A stretch of DNA of 64,000 bases from Variovorax sp. JS1663. GTDB lineage: Bacteria > Pseudomonadota > Gammaproteobacteria > Burkholderiales > Burkholderiaceae_C. The stretch is from NCBI RefSeq assembly GCF_002157355.1, contig NZ_LYMK01000008.1:62001-126000 (forward strand), written 5' to 3'. Shown here piece by piece: positions 51,026 through 58,922 of this stretch. The notes under the pieces were generated by a model. The model was not told where the DNA came from. It was given only the letters and a program-made list of their open reading frames with translations, and did no database searches. The position numbers and the translations under genes are program-made. Each line of letters starts with the position of its first letter. Within the stretch, counting starts at the first letter, position 1.

Positions 51026-51697
51026 TCAGTTGCTGCAGCGCGCCTCGAGCGCATCGATGAAGGAGCGGTCCCAGCGGCCTTCCTTCATGGCGCGTATCGT
51101 TTCCGCCTCCGTCGCCAGGTGGGCGCGGGCCTTCTCGATCAGCAGCTCGGCTTCGTCGCGCGCGAAGGCCATCAGGCCATCCTGGTCGCCGGCCACGATG
51201 TCGCCGGGGTTGACGACCATGCCGCCGACCGATATCGGTACGTTGATCTCGCCGGGCCCGTCCTTGTAGGGCCCGCGATGGGTCACGCCGCGCGCATACA
51301 CCGGGAACTCGCGCGCCCGGATCTCGGCCACGTCGCGGATCGCGCCGTCGATCACCACGCCGACGACGCCGATCTGCGCGGCGTAGAAGGACAGGATGCC
51401 GCCAACGACCGCGTTGTTGAGGTCGCCTCCGGCATCGACCACCAGCACGTCGCCGGGGCGGCAGAACTCGAGGGCGCGCAGGTAGGTCAGGTTGTCGCCG
51501 CCGCGCGAGCGTGCGGTGACGGCCGTGCCTGCCATGGTTCCAGCCACGGGGCGATGGTAGGGATGCAGGCCGGTGCTGCCGATGTTGCGGTGCATGTTGT
51601 CGCTCAGCGCAGCGACCGGGATGTCGCGCAAGGCGGCGAGGATGCGGGCGTCGACGGGCGGCGCCGAGGGGTTCTTGCGGAGGGCTTTGTAGGGCAT
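51026..51697 (-). CDS. RraA-like aldolase (4-hydroxy-4-methyl-2-oxoglutarate / oxaloacetate class)
   Basis: This 223-residue RraA-fold protein has the metal-site motif GVVIDGAIRDVAEIRA (DGxxRD) and a phosphate/carboxylate loop GDVLVVDAGGDLNNAVVGG. These are the active-site features of HMG/CHA aldolases, which split 4-hydroxy-4-methyl-2-oxoglutarate to two pyruvates. The true RNase E inhibitor RraA lacks the catalytic use of this site, so an enzyme is likelier. It follows the aminotransferase on the same strand after 27 bases, so the pair probably forms one pathway: transaminate, then cleave. It is expressed from promoter B. Confidence 0.82.
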   Translation of the reverse strand: MPYKALRKNPSAPPVDARILAALRDIPVAALSDNMHRNIGSTGLHPYHRPVAGTMAGTAVTARSRGGDNLTYLRALEFCRPGDVLVVDAGGDLNNAVVGGILSFYAAQIGVVGVVIDGAIRDVAEIRAREFPVYARGVTHRGPYKDGPGEINVPISVGGMVVNPGDIVAGDQDGLMAFARDEAELLIEKARAHLATEAETIRAMKEGRWDRSFIDALEARCSN

Positions 51698-51724
51698 GGG
51701 GGCGTCCTTGTCGGGGTCTTGCGC

Positions 51725-52933
51725 TCAGTGCAGTTCGGCCACCGCGCGGGCGATGCGCGCGCAGCCTTCTTCCAGCGTCTCGATCGATGTGGCGATGGAC
51801 AGGCGGAAGTAGGGCGAGAGGCCGTAGGCGGTGCCGGCGACCGTGGCGACGCCGGCGCTCTCCAGCAGGTACATGACGACGTCGCCGTCCTCGGCCAGGG
51901 TCTTGCCCGCGGGCGTGGTCTTGCCGATCAGGCCTTCGCAGCGGATGTAGAGATAGAAGGCGCCGGGCGGCGTGGCGCAGCTCAGGCCGGGGATGGCGTT
52001 GACGAGCGCCAGCGTGCGGTCGCGCCGCGCCTTGTAGACGGCGACGCTCTCGGCCACGAAGCCCTGGTCGCCGTTGAGCGCTGCGGCTGCGCCGGCCTGG
52101 CTGATGGAGCAGCAGTTGCCGGTGGACTGCGACAGCAGCGTGTCCATGGCCTGTACCAGGTCCGCCGGGCCCGCGGCCCAGCCGATGCGCCAGCCGGTCA
52201 TGGCGTAGGTCTTGGACACGCCGTTGATCGCCAGCGTGCGTTCGCGCAGCGCCGGTGCCACGGCCAGCAGGTGCGGCGTCGGCTGGCCGTCGTAGCGGAT
52301 GTGCTCGTAGATGTCGTCGGTCATCACCATCACGTGCGGATGCCGCGCGAGTACCTCCGCCAGGGCGCGGTACTCGTCGGCGGTGTAGCTCGCGCCGGTG
52401 GGATTGCTCGGTGAGTTGATCAGCAGCCAGCGCGTGCGCGGCGTGATGGCCGCTTCCAGCTGGGCCGGCGTGAGCTTGAAGCCGTTGGTTTCGGGGCAGG
52501 CGACGGTGACGGGCGTGCCTTCGCAGGCCAGCACCATGTCCGGGTACGACACCCAGTAGGGCGCGGGAATGATCACCTCGTCGCCCGGCTCCAGCGTGAT
52601 GGCGAGCGCGTTGTAGATCGCGCTCTTGGCGCCGCTGGTGACGATGATCTCGTTCATCGCATAGCGCAGGCCGTTCTCGCGCTCGAGCTTCGCGACGATG
52701 GCCTGGCGCAGTTCCACCGTGCCGGCCATCAGCGTGTAGCGGGTCGCGCCGCGGTTCATGGCCTCGGCGGCGGCGCGGCGGATGTGCTCGGGGGTGTCGA
52801 AGTCGGGCTCGCCCACGACCAGGTTGACGATCGACTTGCCCTGGCGGCGCAGTTCGTTGGCGCGGTCGGCGGCGGAGGTGCTGGGGGAGGGCTTGATGCG
52901 CCGGACGCGCGAGGCGATGCGGGAGGTGGTCAC
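51725..52933 (-). CDS. PLP-dependent class I/II aminotransferase
   Basis: This 402-residue fold-type I aminotransferase has GEPDFDTPEHIRRAAAEAMN, substrate/cofactor segments NSPSNPTGASY and DDIYEHIRYDG, and the PLP lysine in GVSKTYAMTGWRIGW. It matches the aspartate/aromatic branch common in Burkholderiales. The start is a GTG at 52933, preceded by AGGA; upstream in-frame sequence does not fit. The gene is divergent from lysR, with promoter B between. Its partner aldolase suggests an amino donor with a branched or hydroxylated dicarboxylate chain, but this is inference. Confidence 0.9.
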   Translation of the reverse strand: MTTSRIASRVRRIKPSPSTSAADRANELRRQGKSIVNLVVGEPDFDTPEHIRRAAAEAMNRGATRYTLMAGTVELRQAIVAKLERENGLRYAMNEIIVTSGAKSAIYNALAITLEPGDEVIIPAPYWVSYPDMVLACEGTPVTVACPETNGFKLTPAQLEAAITPRTRWLLINSPSNPTGASYTADEYRALAEVLARHPHVMVMTDDIYEHIRYDGQPTPHLLAVAPALRERTLAINGVSKTYAMTGWRIGWAAGPADLVQAMDTLLSQSTGNCCSISQAGAAAALNGDQGFVAESVAVYKARRDRTLALVNAIPGLSCATPPGAFYLYIRCEGLIGKTTPAGKTLAEDGDVVMYLLESAGVATVAGTAYGLSPYFRLSIATSIETLEEGCARIARAVAELH

Positions 52934-52970
52934 GGGTCTCTTCCTGGGATGGCGAGGATGGATGGGGCGT

Positions 52971-53035
52971 ACGGTACGCACATCGCTCGCGCGAGGCCAA
53001 GACGAGATCGCTCTGGTTGTATAGGCGCAGCTTAT
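52971..53035 (-). promoter_or_regulatory. LysR-type activated promoter B (aminotransferase-aldolase; lysR side)
   Basis: On the minus strand: ATA-N9-TAT at 53021-53035, 20 bases, -35 TTGGCC at 52995-53000, 18 bases, -10 TACCGT at 52971-52976. The operator lies between the aminotransferase and lysR, 64 bases before the lysR GTG, so the same site could also repress lysR. Confidence 0.82.
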
Positions 53036-53099
53036 GGTGAGCCCGGGTAGGCCCCGGCCAGGCGCGGTGCTAGGCTCAGCTTTTGCTTGGAGACAAGGC

Positions 53100-54038
53100 G
53101 TGAACCTCAGACGCCTCAAATACTTCGTGAAGATCGTGGACATCGGCAGCCTGACCCAGGCGGCCGAGGTTCTTTTCATCGCCCAGCCCGCGTTGAGCCA
53201 GCAGCTCGCCACGCTCGAAGGCGAGGTGCGCCAGCAACTGCTGGTGCGCACCAAGCGCGGCGTCACGCCGACCGAGGCAGGCAAGGTGCTCTACCGCCAT
53301 GCGCAGATCATCCTGCGACAGTGCGAGCAGGCCCGGGTCGATATGGAGGCGGCCGGCGCCGGGCTGTCGGGCCAGGTGTCGGTGGGGCTGGCACCAGGCA
53401 CCGCCGCTTCGGCGCTCTCGCTGCCGCTGCTGCGCACCGTGCGGGCGCGCCACCCCGGCATCCTGCTCTACCTCAACGAGAACTATGGCACCACGCTCAG
53501 CGAGCTGATCATGAACGGCCGCATGGACCTGGCCGTGCTCTACGGCGACAAGGCGATCCACGGGCTCACCTTCCTGCCCCTGCTGAAGGAGCCCCTGTTC
53601 CTGGTAGGGCCTGCCTCGATGCCGGTGCCGGCCGAGCCCGTCAGGCTGGCCGACCTGCGCGAGATCGAACTCTTTCTTCCGCGCCCCTACAACGTCGTGC
53701 GCAAGCTGGTCGACGCGGCCTTCGCGCGCGCGGGCATGGTGCCGCGCGTGGTGGCCGAGATCGAGTCGGCCTTCACGCTGACGGCGGCCATCGCCGACGG
53801 GCTGGGTGCCACCATCCTGCCGGCGTCGATGGCGCGCGAGGTGGTCTCCTCCTGCGGCGCCTGGAAGTTCCAGATCGTCGATCCTGTCATCGAGGCGCCG
53901 CTGGCGCTGTGCCAGTCGGACCACCTGCCGCTGTCCGAGCCGGCGCAGGCGGTGAAGGACATCCTGCTCGAACTGGTGACCGACCTGGCCGACCACGTGG
54001 CTGCGACGCCCGAACCCGCGCTCAGCGCCTTGTCATAA
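53100..54038 (+). CDS. LysR-family transcriptional regulator (Nac/CysB-like branch)
   Basis: This 312-residue regulator has the N-terminal LysR winged helix (NLRRLKYFVKIVDIGSLTQA, AQPALSQQLATLEGEV) and a periplasmic-binding-like effector domain from about residue 90. The wording of the helix is close to the Nac group. Its start is a GTG at 53100 with GGAG and AAGG upstream. It stands between two of the four promoters that share an ATA-N9-TAT site, which is the known Nac-type half-site spacing. It is therefore the prime candidate to activate all four units and to regulate itself. The inducer is unknown. Confidence 0.93.
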   Translation: MNLRRLKYFVKIVDIGSLTQAAEVLFIAQPALSQQLATLEGEVRQQLLVRTKRGVTPTEAGKVLYRHAQIILRQCEQARVDMEAAGAGLSGQVSVGLAPGTAASALSLPLLRTVRARHPGILLYLNENYGTTLSELIMNGRMDLAVLYGDKAIHGLTFLPLLKEPLFLVGPASMPVPAEPVRLADLREIELFLPRPYNVVRKLVDAAFARAGMVPRVVAEIESAFTLTAAIADGLGATILPASMAREVVSSCGAWKFQIVDPVIEAPLALCQSDHLPLSEPAQAVKDILLELVTDLADHVAATPEPALSALS

Positions 54039-54099
54039 GCCGCCCTTATTGCGGCACAGCCAATCCGTCTTGGGCTTTGCGGCCGCGGGCCGCTACCGT
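54035..54099 (+). promoter_or_regulatory. LysR-type activated promoter C (carboxylase-pxp operon)
   Basis: ATA-N9-TAT at 54035-54049 (overlapping the lysR stop codon), 20 bases, -35 TTGGGC at 54070-54075, 18 bases, -10 TACCGT at 54094-54099. The operator centre is about 64 bases before the expected transcription start. The leader to the first ATG is about 45 bases. Confidence 0.82.
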
Positions 54100-54150
54100 T
54101 CATGCCAGCCGTCATGCGTTCGTCGAATGCATCGGCGGTGGAGACCCGGC

Positions 54151-54603
54151 ATGAACCAGGAACAGATCAAGACGCTCATCGACGCACTGGCCGGCTCGGA
54201 CCTGTCCGAGCTGGAGTTCAGCGAGAACGGCTGCACGCTGCGGCTGGTGAAGCAGCCGGCGCCGGACGCGGCAACGCCGCGTCGCGCCCTGGTGGCGGCA
54301 CGGCCGTCGCGCGTTTCGGCAGCGGGCACGCGCGCGCCGCAACAGGCGGACGCGGTGCAGGCCGCGGCCGAGTGTCTCGCACCCTTGTACGGTGTGGTGC
54401 ACCTGCAGCCGACGCCCGCCGAGCCGCCCTTCGTGCAGGCCGGACAGGCCATCCAGGCCGGGCAGACGCTGTGCGTGATCGAGGCCATGAAGGTCTTCAA
54501 CGAGGTTCGCGCCGAGCGCGACGGCACGCTGCGAGCGGTGCTCGTCCGCTCGGGGCAGGAGGTCGAGGCGGGGCAGGCGCTGTTCCGCTTCGGCGATGCG
54601 TGA
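54151..54603 (+). CDS. Biotin carboxyl carrier protein
   Basis: The protein has 150 residues. An N-terminal segment of the AccB type ([18 protein letters not shown]) is followed by a linker and a biotinyl domain with the attachment lysine K114 in [11 protein letters not shown]. Biotin on this lysine carries CO2 from the carboxylase at 54617 to a transferase. The gene opens the pxp operon, so it is more likely part of a dedicated amide/lactam carboxylase than of acetyl-CoA carboxylase, whose genes usually lie elsewhere. GGTGGAG precedes the ATG. Confidence 0.9.
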   Translation: MNQEQIKTLIDALAGSDLSELEFSENGCTLRLVKQPAPDAATPRRALVAARPSRVSAAGTRAPQQADAVQAAAECLAPLYGVVHLQPTPAEPPFVQAGQAIQAGQTLCVIEAMKVFNEVRAERDGTLRAVLVRSGQEVEAGQALFRFGDA

Positions 54604-54616
54604 GGGAGCGACGGAC

Positions 54617-55969
54617 ATGTTCGACACCGTTCTCATCGCCAACCGTGGAGAGATCGCGCTGCGCATCCAGCGTGCCTGCCGCGGCCTGGGGCTCCGGACC
54701 GTGGCGGTGTACTCCGAGGCCGACCGTGATGCGAGCTACGTGGCGCAGGCCGACCAGGCGCTGTGCATCGGCCCGTCCGCGCCGGGGCTGAGCTACCTCA
54801 ACCAGTCCGCGATCCTGTTCGCAGCCGAGGTGAGCGGTGCGCAGGCCATCCATCCGGGCTACGGCTTCCTGTCGGAGAACGCGGGCTTTGCCGAGCGCGT
54901 CGAGCAGGCCGGCCTGGTCTTCGTCGGCCCCAGCGCCGCCTGCATCCGCACCATGGGTGACAAGGTCGCGGCCAAGCGCGCGATGCGCCGCGCCGGCGTG
55001 CCTTGCGTGCCCGGGCCGGAAGGCAGCCTGCCGGAAGACCCGGCCGCGATCCTGGCGCTGGCGCGCGAGATCGGCTTCCCGGTGATCGTGAAGGCCGCCG
55101 GCGGCGGCGGCGGCCGTGGCATGCGCGTGGTCCACGACGAAGCTGCGCTGCCGGAGGCGATGTCGCTCACCCGTGAGGAGGCGCGCCGCGCCTTCGGCAA
55201 TCCCGAGGTCTACATCGAAAAATTCCTGCTGCACCCGCGCCACGTCGAGATCCAGGTGCTGGCCGACAGCCACGGCAACGCGCTGTGGCTGGGCAGCCGC
55301 GACTGCTCGCTGCAGCGCCGGCACCAGAAGGTGATCGAGGAGGCGCCGGCCATCGGCATCGACGAAGCCCTGCTGGCCGACGTCGGCGAACGCTGCGCCG
55401 CGGCCTGCCGGCAGATCGGCTACTGCGGCGTCGGCACCTTCGAGTTCCTGTACGAGCAGGGCGCCTTCTACTTCATCGAGATGAACACCCGCCTGCAGGT
55501 GGAGCACCCCGTGACCGAGATGACCACCGGCATCGACATCGTGCAGCAGCAGCTGCGCGTCGCACGCGGCGAGCGGCTGACGCTGACGCAGGCCGACGTG
55601 CGCTGCCAGGGCCATGCCATCGAGTGCCGCATCAATGCCGAGGACCCGGAGACCTTCGCGCCCTCGCCGGGCCGCATCAGCGGCTGGCAGCTGCCGGGCG
55701 GCTTCGGCGTGCGCGTGGATTCCCATGCCGGGACCGGCTACCGCGTGCCGCCGTACTACGACTCGATGATCGCCAAGCTGATCGCGCACGGCAGCTCGCG
55801 CGAAGATGCGCTGGACCGCATGCGCCTCGCGCTGGCCGAGATGCGCATCGACGGCATTGCGACCAACGTGCCGCTGCACCGCGCGCTGCTGCGCGACGAG
55901 GGCTTCGCCACCGGCGGCGTGGACATCCACCACCTCGAGCGCTGGCTGCAGCAAAGGAGCGCCGCATGA
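54617..55969 (+). CDS. Biotin carboxylase subunit (AccC-like)
   Basis: The protein has 450 residues. It shows the ATP-grasp pattern [17 protein letters not shown], the carboxylase sites [15 protein letters not shown] and [12 protein letters not shown], and the usual start [17 protein letters not shown]. It carboxylates biotin with bicarbonate and ATP. Here it works with the carrier at 54151 and, presumably, with PxpB/PxpC as the carboxyl-transfer half, as the joined domains of urea carboxylase do. It overlaps pxpB by 4 bases (ATGA). GGGAG precedes the ATG at 54617. Confidence 0.95.
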   Translation: MFDTVLIANRGEIALRIQRACRGLGLRTVAVYSEADRDASYVAQADQALCIGPSAPGLSYLNQSAILFAAEVSGAQAIHPGYGFLSENAGFAERVEQAGLVFVGPSAACIRTMGDKVAAKRAMRRAGVPCVPGPEGSLPEDPAAILALAREIGFPVIVKAAGGGGGRGMRVVHDEAALPEAMSLTREEARRAFGNPEVYIEKFLLHPRHVEIQVLADSHGNALWLGSRDCSLQRRHQKVIEEAPAIGIDEALLADVGERCAAACRQIGYCGVGTFEFLYEQGAFYFIEMNTRLQVEHPVTEMTTGIDIVQQQLRVARGERLTLTQADVRCQGHAIECRINAEDPETFAPSPGRISGWQLPGGFGVRVDSHAGTGYRVPPYYDSMIAKLIAHGSSREDALDRMRLALAEMRIDGIATNVPLHRALLRDEGFATGGVDIHHLERWLQQRSAA

Positions 55970-56634
55970 TCTCCGCCACGGCGTCCATCAGCCTGCTGGG
56001 CACCACCGCTCTGCTCTTCGAGGCGCCCGGCGAGCTGGCGCTGCCGTCGCAGCAGCGCATCTGGTCCCTGGCGCGCGAGGCCCAGGCCTGGCCGGAGGTG
56101 CGCGAGGCGGTGCCGGGCATGAACAACCTGATGCTCACCTTCGAGCGCCCGCCGCGCAGCGCCGCGGCGCTGGACACGCTGGAAGCCCGGCTGCAGGCTG
56201 CGTGGGAGGCGGCGACACCGCTGCCGCTGCACGGGCGTGTGGTCGAGCTGCCCGTGGTCTACGGAGGCGAAGGCGGGCCGCACATGGCCGACGTGGTGTC
56301 GCACACCGGCCTGAGCGTGGACGAGATCGTCGAGCTGCACAGCACGCCGGTCTACCCCGTCTACGCGCTCGGCAGCCATCCCGGCTACTGCTACCTGGGC
56401 GGCATGGACCCGCGCATCGCCACGCCGCGCCGCCAGGTGCCGGTGCTGAGCATCCCGGGCGGTGCGGTCTCGATCGGTGGCGCGCAGACCGGCGTGTCGG
56501 CCTCGGCCGGCCCGAGCGGATGGAACACCATCGGCAGCACCGCCATGTCCTTTTTCGATCCGTCGCAGGACCCGCCGGCGGTGCTGCAGCCGGGCGACAT
56601 GATCCGCTTTCGGGTCCAGGAGGTGATCCGATGA
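55966..56634 (+). CDS. pxpB: 5-oxoprolinase subunit PxpB (KipI/AHS1 family)
   Basis: This 222-residue protein has the AHS1/KipI segments [22 protein letters not shown] (here [16 protein letters not shown]), [15 protein letters not shown] and [17 protein letters not shown]. With PxpC it forms one half-pair that resembles the carboxyltransferase part of urea carboxylase and the ATP-using core of 5-oxoprolinase. It is translationally coupled to both neighbours (ATGA junctions at each end). The order pxpB-pxpC-(carrier-like)-pxpA is near the classical one but with biotin genes added. Confidence 0.93.
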   Translation: MISATASISLLGTTALLFEAPGELALPSQQRIWSLAREAQAWPEVREAVPGMNNLMLTFERPPRSAAALDTLEARLQAAWEAATPLPLHGRVVELPVVYGGEGGPHMADVVSHTGLSVDEIVELHSTPVYPVYALGSHPGYCYLGGMDPRIATPRRQVPVLSIPGGAVSIGGAQTGVSASAGPSGWNTIGSTAMSFFDPSQDPPAVLQPGDMIRFRVQEVIR

Positions 56635-57617
56635 TCGAAGTGCTTTCATCCACCGCCCTGGCCACCGTGCAGGACATGGGGCGCACCGGCAGCCTGCGCT
56701 GGGGAGTGGGCACCTCGGGCGCCATGGACAAGCTGGCGCTGGCGGCCGGCAACCTGCTGTTGGGCAACGAGGCCGATGCGGCTGCCATCGAGATACCGGT
56801 GTTCCCCTTCAAGCTGCGCTTTGACGCCGACTGCGCCTTCGCGCTGACCGGCGCGGACTGCGCGGCGCGGCTCGATGATGCGCCGCTGCTGCCCTGGTGG
56901 GTGCACCAGGCGCGCGCCGGGCAGACGCTCGCGCTGGGCCTGCCGCAGGGCGGCCCGCACCGCGGCAGCCGCGCCATGCTGTGCCTGGCTGGCGGCGTGG
57001 ACGTGCCCGCGGTCCTGGGCTCGCGCAGCACCCAGCTGCGTGGCGCCTTCGGCGGCCACGAGGGCCGCGCGCTGCAGCGCGGCGACGCGCTGCGGGCGGT
57101 CGGCGAAGGGCAGGCCTGCCGCACCGGCTTCGGCCTGGTGCCGCCCTCGCTGAGCCTGCCGCTGCAGGTGGACGGCCTGCGCGCGGTGCGGGTGCTGCCG
57201 GCCGCCGAATACCTGGGCTTCGAGGAAAGCTCGCGCGCCGCCTTCTGGGCCGGCGCATGGAAGATCACGGCGCAGAGCGACCGCTACGGCTACCGCCTGG
57301 ATGGCGAGGCCCTGCGTCCGGTCGCGCCGATGGAGATGCGCTCGCACGGCATCGTGCCCGGCGTGATCCAGGTGCCGCACAGCGGGCAGCCCATCATCCA
57401 GATGCGCGATGCCCAGCCCTCGGGCGGCTACCCCAAGTTCGGCACCGTGATCGAGGCCGATCTCTGGCGGCTGGGCCAGGCGCCGATCGGCAGCCGCATC
57501 CGTTTCGTCGAATGCAGTTGGGATGAGGCCGTTGCCGCCCAGGACGAGGTCGACGCCTGGCTGGACCGGGTGGGGCGGATGGTGTCCCTGCATCGCAGCG
57601 CACCCCAGGCGAACTGA
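56631..57617 (+). CDS. pxpC: 5-oxoprolinase subunit PxpC (KipA/AHS2 family)
   Basis: This 328-residue protein starts [20 protein letters not shown] and carries the AHS2 pattern GTSGAMDKLALAAGNLLLGN, CLAGGVDVPAVLGSRSTQL and GGYPKFGTVIEADLWRLGQ. It pairs with PxpB; together they phosphorylate or carboxyl-transfer to a cyclic amide. The start lies within the pxpB stop. The next gene begins two bases after its end. The full-length family core is present. Confidence 0.93.
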   Translation: MIEVLSSTALATVQDMGRTGSLRWGVGTSGAMDKLALAAGNLLLGNEADAAAIEIPVFPFKLRFDADCAFALTGADCAARLDDAPLLPWWVHQARAGQTLALGLPQGGPHRGSRAMLCLAGGVDVPAVLGSRSTQLRGAFGGHEGRALQRGDALRAVGEGQACRTGFGLVPPSLSLPLQVDGLRAVRVLPAAEYLGFEESSRAAFWAGAWKITAQSDRYGYRLDGEALRPVAPMEMRSHGIVPGVIQVPHSGQPIIQMRDAQPSGGYPKFGTVIEADLWRLGQAPIGSRIRFVECSWDEAVAAQDEVDAWLDRVGRMVSLHRSAPQAN

Positions 57618-57618
57618 C

Positions 57619-58026
57619 ATGAAGAGTCCCGAACAGGTCCAGGAACTGGCCGCCTGGCTCGCCGCCACCGACATCGGCCTGCTGGAGCTGCGCACGCCTG
57701 GTGGCGTGCTGCGGCTGGGGCGCACGGACGGGTCCGCAGGCGGGGTCGTGCAGCTGGATGCGCAGGACGAGGACGCGTCACACGCCTGCACAGTTGCCGC
57801 GCCGTCCGTGGGTGTGTTCCTGCACGCCCACCCGCTGCTGGCCGTGCCTCTGGCGCGCCTCGGCGAGCGCGTGTCCGCAGGGCAGCCCGTGGGCCTGGTG
57901 CAGATCGGCCCGCTGCTGCTGCCGGTGAACGCCCCGCAATCCGGCGTACCGATCGGCTTGCTGGTGCCCAACGGCCAGGCCGTGGGCTTCGGCACGCCGC
58001 TGGTCGAACTGCAGCCCGACGAATGA
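57619..58026 (+). CDS. Second biotin-carrier-like protein without the biotinylation lysine
   Basis: This 135-residue protein copies the AccB plan: an N-terminal AccB-like segment (EQVQELAAWLAATDIGLLEL), a linker and a lipoyl/biotinyl barrel (AAPSVGVFLHAHPLLAVPLA). At the hairpin where EAMK is expected the sequence is LLPVNAPQSGVPIGLL, so no lysine is available for biotin. It may be a structural or regulatory subunit, or bind another group. Only one base separates it from pxpC, and pxpA follows after 13 bases. The frame is intact, so this is not simple decay. Confidence 0.78.
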   Translation: MKSPEQVQELAAWLAATDIGLLELRTPGGVLRLGRTDGSAGGVVQLDAQDEDASHACTVAAPSVGVFLHAHPLLAVPLARLGERVSAGQPVGLVQIGPLLLPVNAPQSGVPIGLLVPNGQAVGFGTPLVELQPDE

Positions 58027-58039
58027 GGAGCACACCGCG

Positions 58040-58807
58040 ATGGACATCGATCTGAATGCCGACCTGGGCGAGGGCTTCGGTCCCTGGCGCCTGGGCGAGG
58101 ATGAGGCGCTGCTGGAGATCGTCAGCTCCGCGAACGTGGCCTGCGGCTTCCATGCAGGCGACCCGGTCATCATGGACCGCACGGTGCGCATGGCCCGCGA
58201 GCGCGGCGTGGACGTGGGGGCGCATGTGGGTTTTCCCGACCTGCAGGGCTTCGGTCGCCGCCAGATGCAGATCGACGTGGCGGAGCTCGCCACCTACGTC
58301 ACCTACCAGCTCGGCGCGCTCGCCGGCATGGCGCGCTCGGCCGGCCACCGGGTGACGCACATGAGCTTCCACGGCGCCTTGGGCAACATGGCGGCCGCCG
58401 ACGCGGCGCTGGCCGCCCCGCTGGTGCGCGCGGTGGCCGATTTCGACCCCGGTCTGATCATGAGCACCTCCGCCAGCCGTGCCATCGAGGACGCGGCCGA
58501 GCGCTGCGGGCTGCGCGTGGCGCGCACCTTCCTGGCGGACCGCGCCTGCGACGACGAGGGCCTGCTGGTGCCGCGCAAGCTGCCCGGCGCCGTCATCCAC
58601 GACCGCGAGGCGGTGCTGGCGCGTGTGCGCCAGCTGCTGGAGGAGGGCACGGTCACCAGCCATGGCGGCCGGAAGATCCCGATGCACGTCCGTTCCATCC
58701 TCGTGCACGGCGACACGCCCGGCGCGGTGGAACTGGCCCGCGCCGTGCGCGGCGTGGTCGAGGCGACAGGGCGCGTGGTGCCGATCTCGCAGCAGCTCGC
58801 GCCCTGA
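58040..58807 (+). CDS. pxpA: 5-oxoprolinase subunit PxpA (LamB/YcsF family)
   Basis: This 255-residue protein begins MDIDLNADLGEGFGPWRLGE and has ANVACGFHAGDP and GVDVGAHVGFPDLQGFGRR, all signatures of LamB/YcsF. PxpA gives the hydrolytic part of 5-oxoprolinase, opening a lactam ring after activation by PxpBC. GAGGAG precedes the ATG. It closes the operon begun at 54151. The natural substrate in this context may be a substituted oxoproline, judging from the neighbouring aminotransferase and aldolase, but that is inference. Confidence 0.93.
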   Translation: MDIDLNADLGEGFGPWRLGEDEALLEIVSSANVACGFHAGDPVIMDRTVRMARERGVDVGAHVGFPDLQGFGRRQMQIDVAELATYVTYQLGALAGMARSAGHRVTHMSFHGALGNMAAADAALAAPLVRAVADFDPGLIMSTSASRAIEDAAERCGLRVARTFLADRACDDEGLLVPRKLPGAVIHDREAVLARVRQLLEEGTVTSHGGRKIPMHVRSILVHGDTPGAVELARAVRGVVEATGRVVPISQQLAP

Positions 58808-58829
58808 AACAGGGCGGCCCGCGGGCAAC

Positions 58830-58894
58830 ATAAGGACGGCTTATCTCTCCACAGCCATTCCGTCTTGGCGTCCCGAGGTCCCGGTCGATACAGT
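58830..58894 (+). promoter_or_regulatory. LysR-type activated promoter D (SDR-amino acid ABC transporter)
   Basis: ATA-N9-TAT at 58830-58844, 20 bases, -35 TTGGCG at 58865-58870, 18 bases, -10 TACAGT at 58889-58894. The spacer ends ACAGCCATTCCGTC, close to promoter C. The leader to the SDR ATG is about 22 bases. Confidence 0.8.
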
Positions 58895-58922
58895 GAATTC
58901 GTCATAACGAAAGAAGCCGAAG

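Noticed and set aside
51005..51029. CTGAAGC...GCTTCAG hairpin between the large regulator and the aldolase gene as a terminator
   Set aside because: It has a seven-base stem with an 11-base loop and no T-run on either strand; too weak to call.
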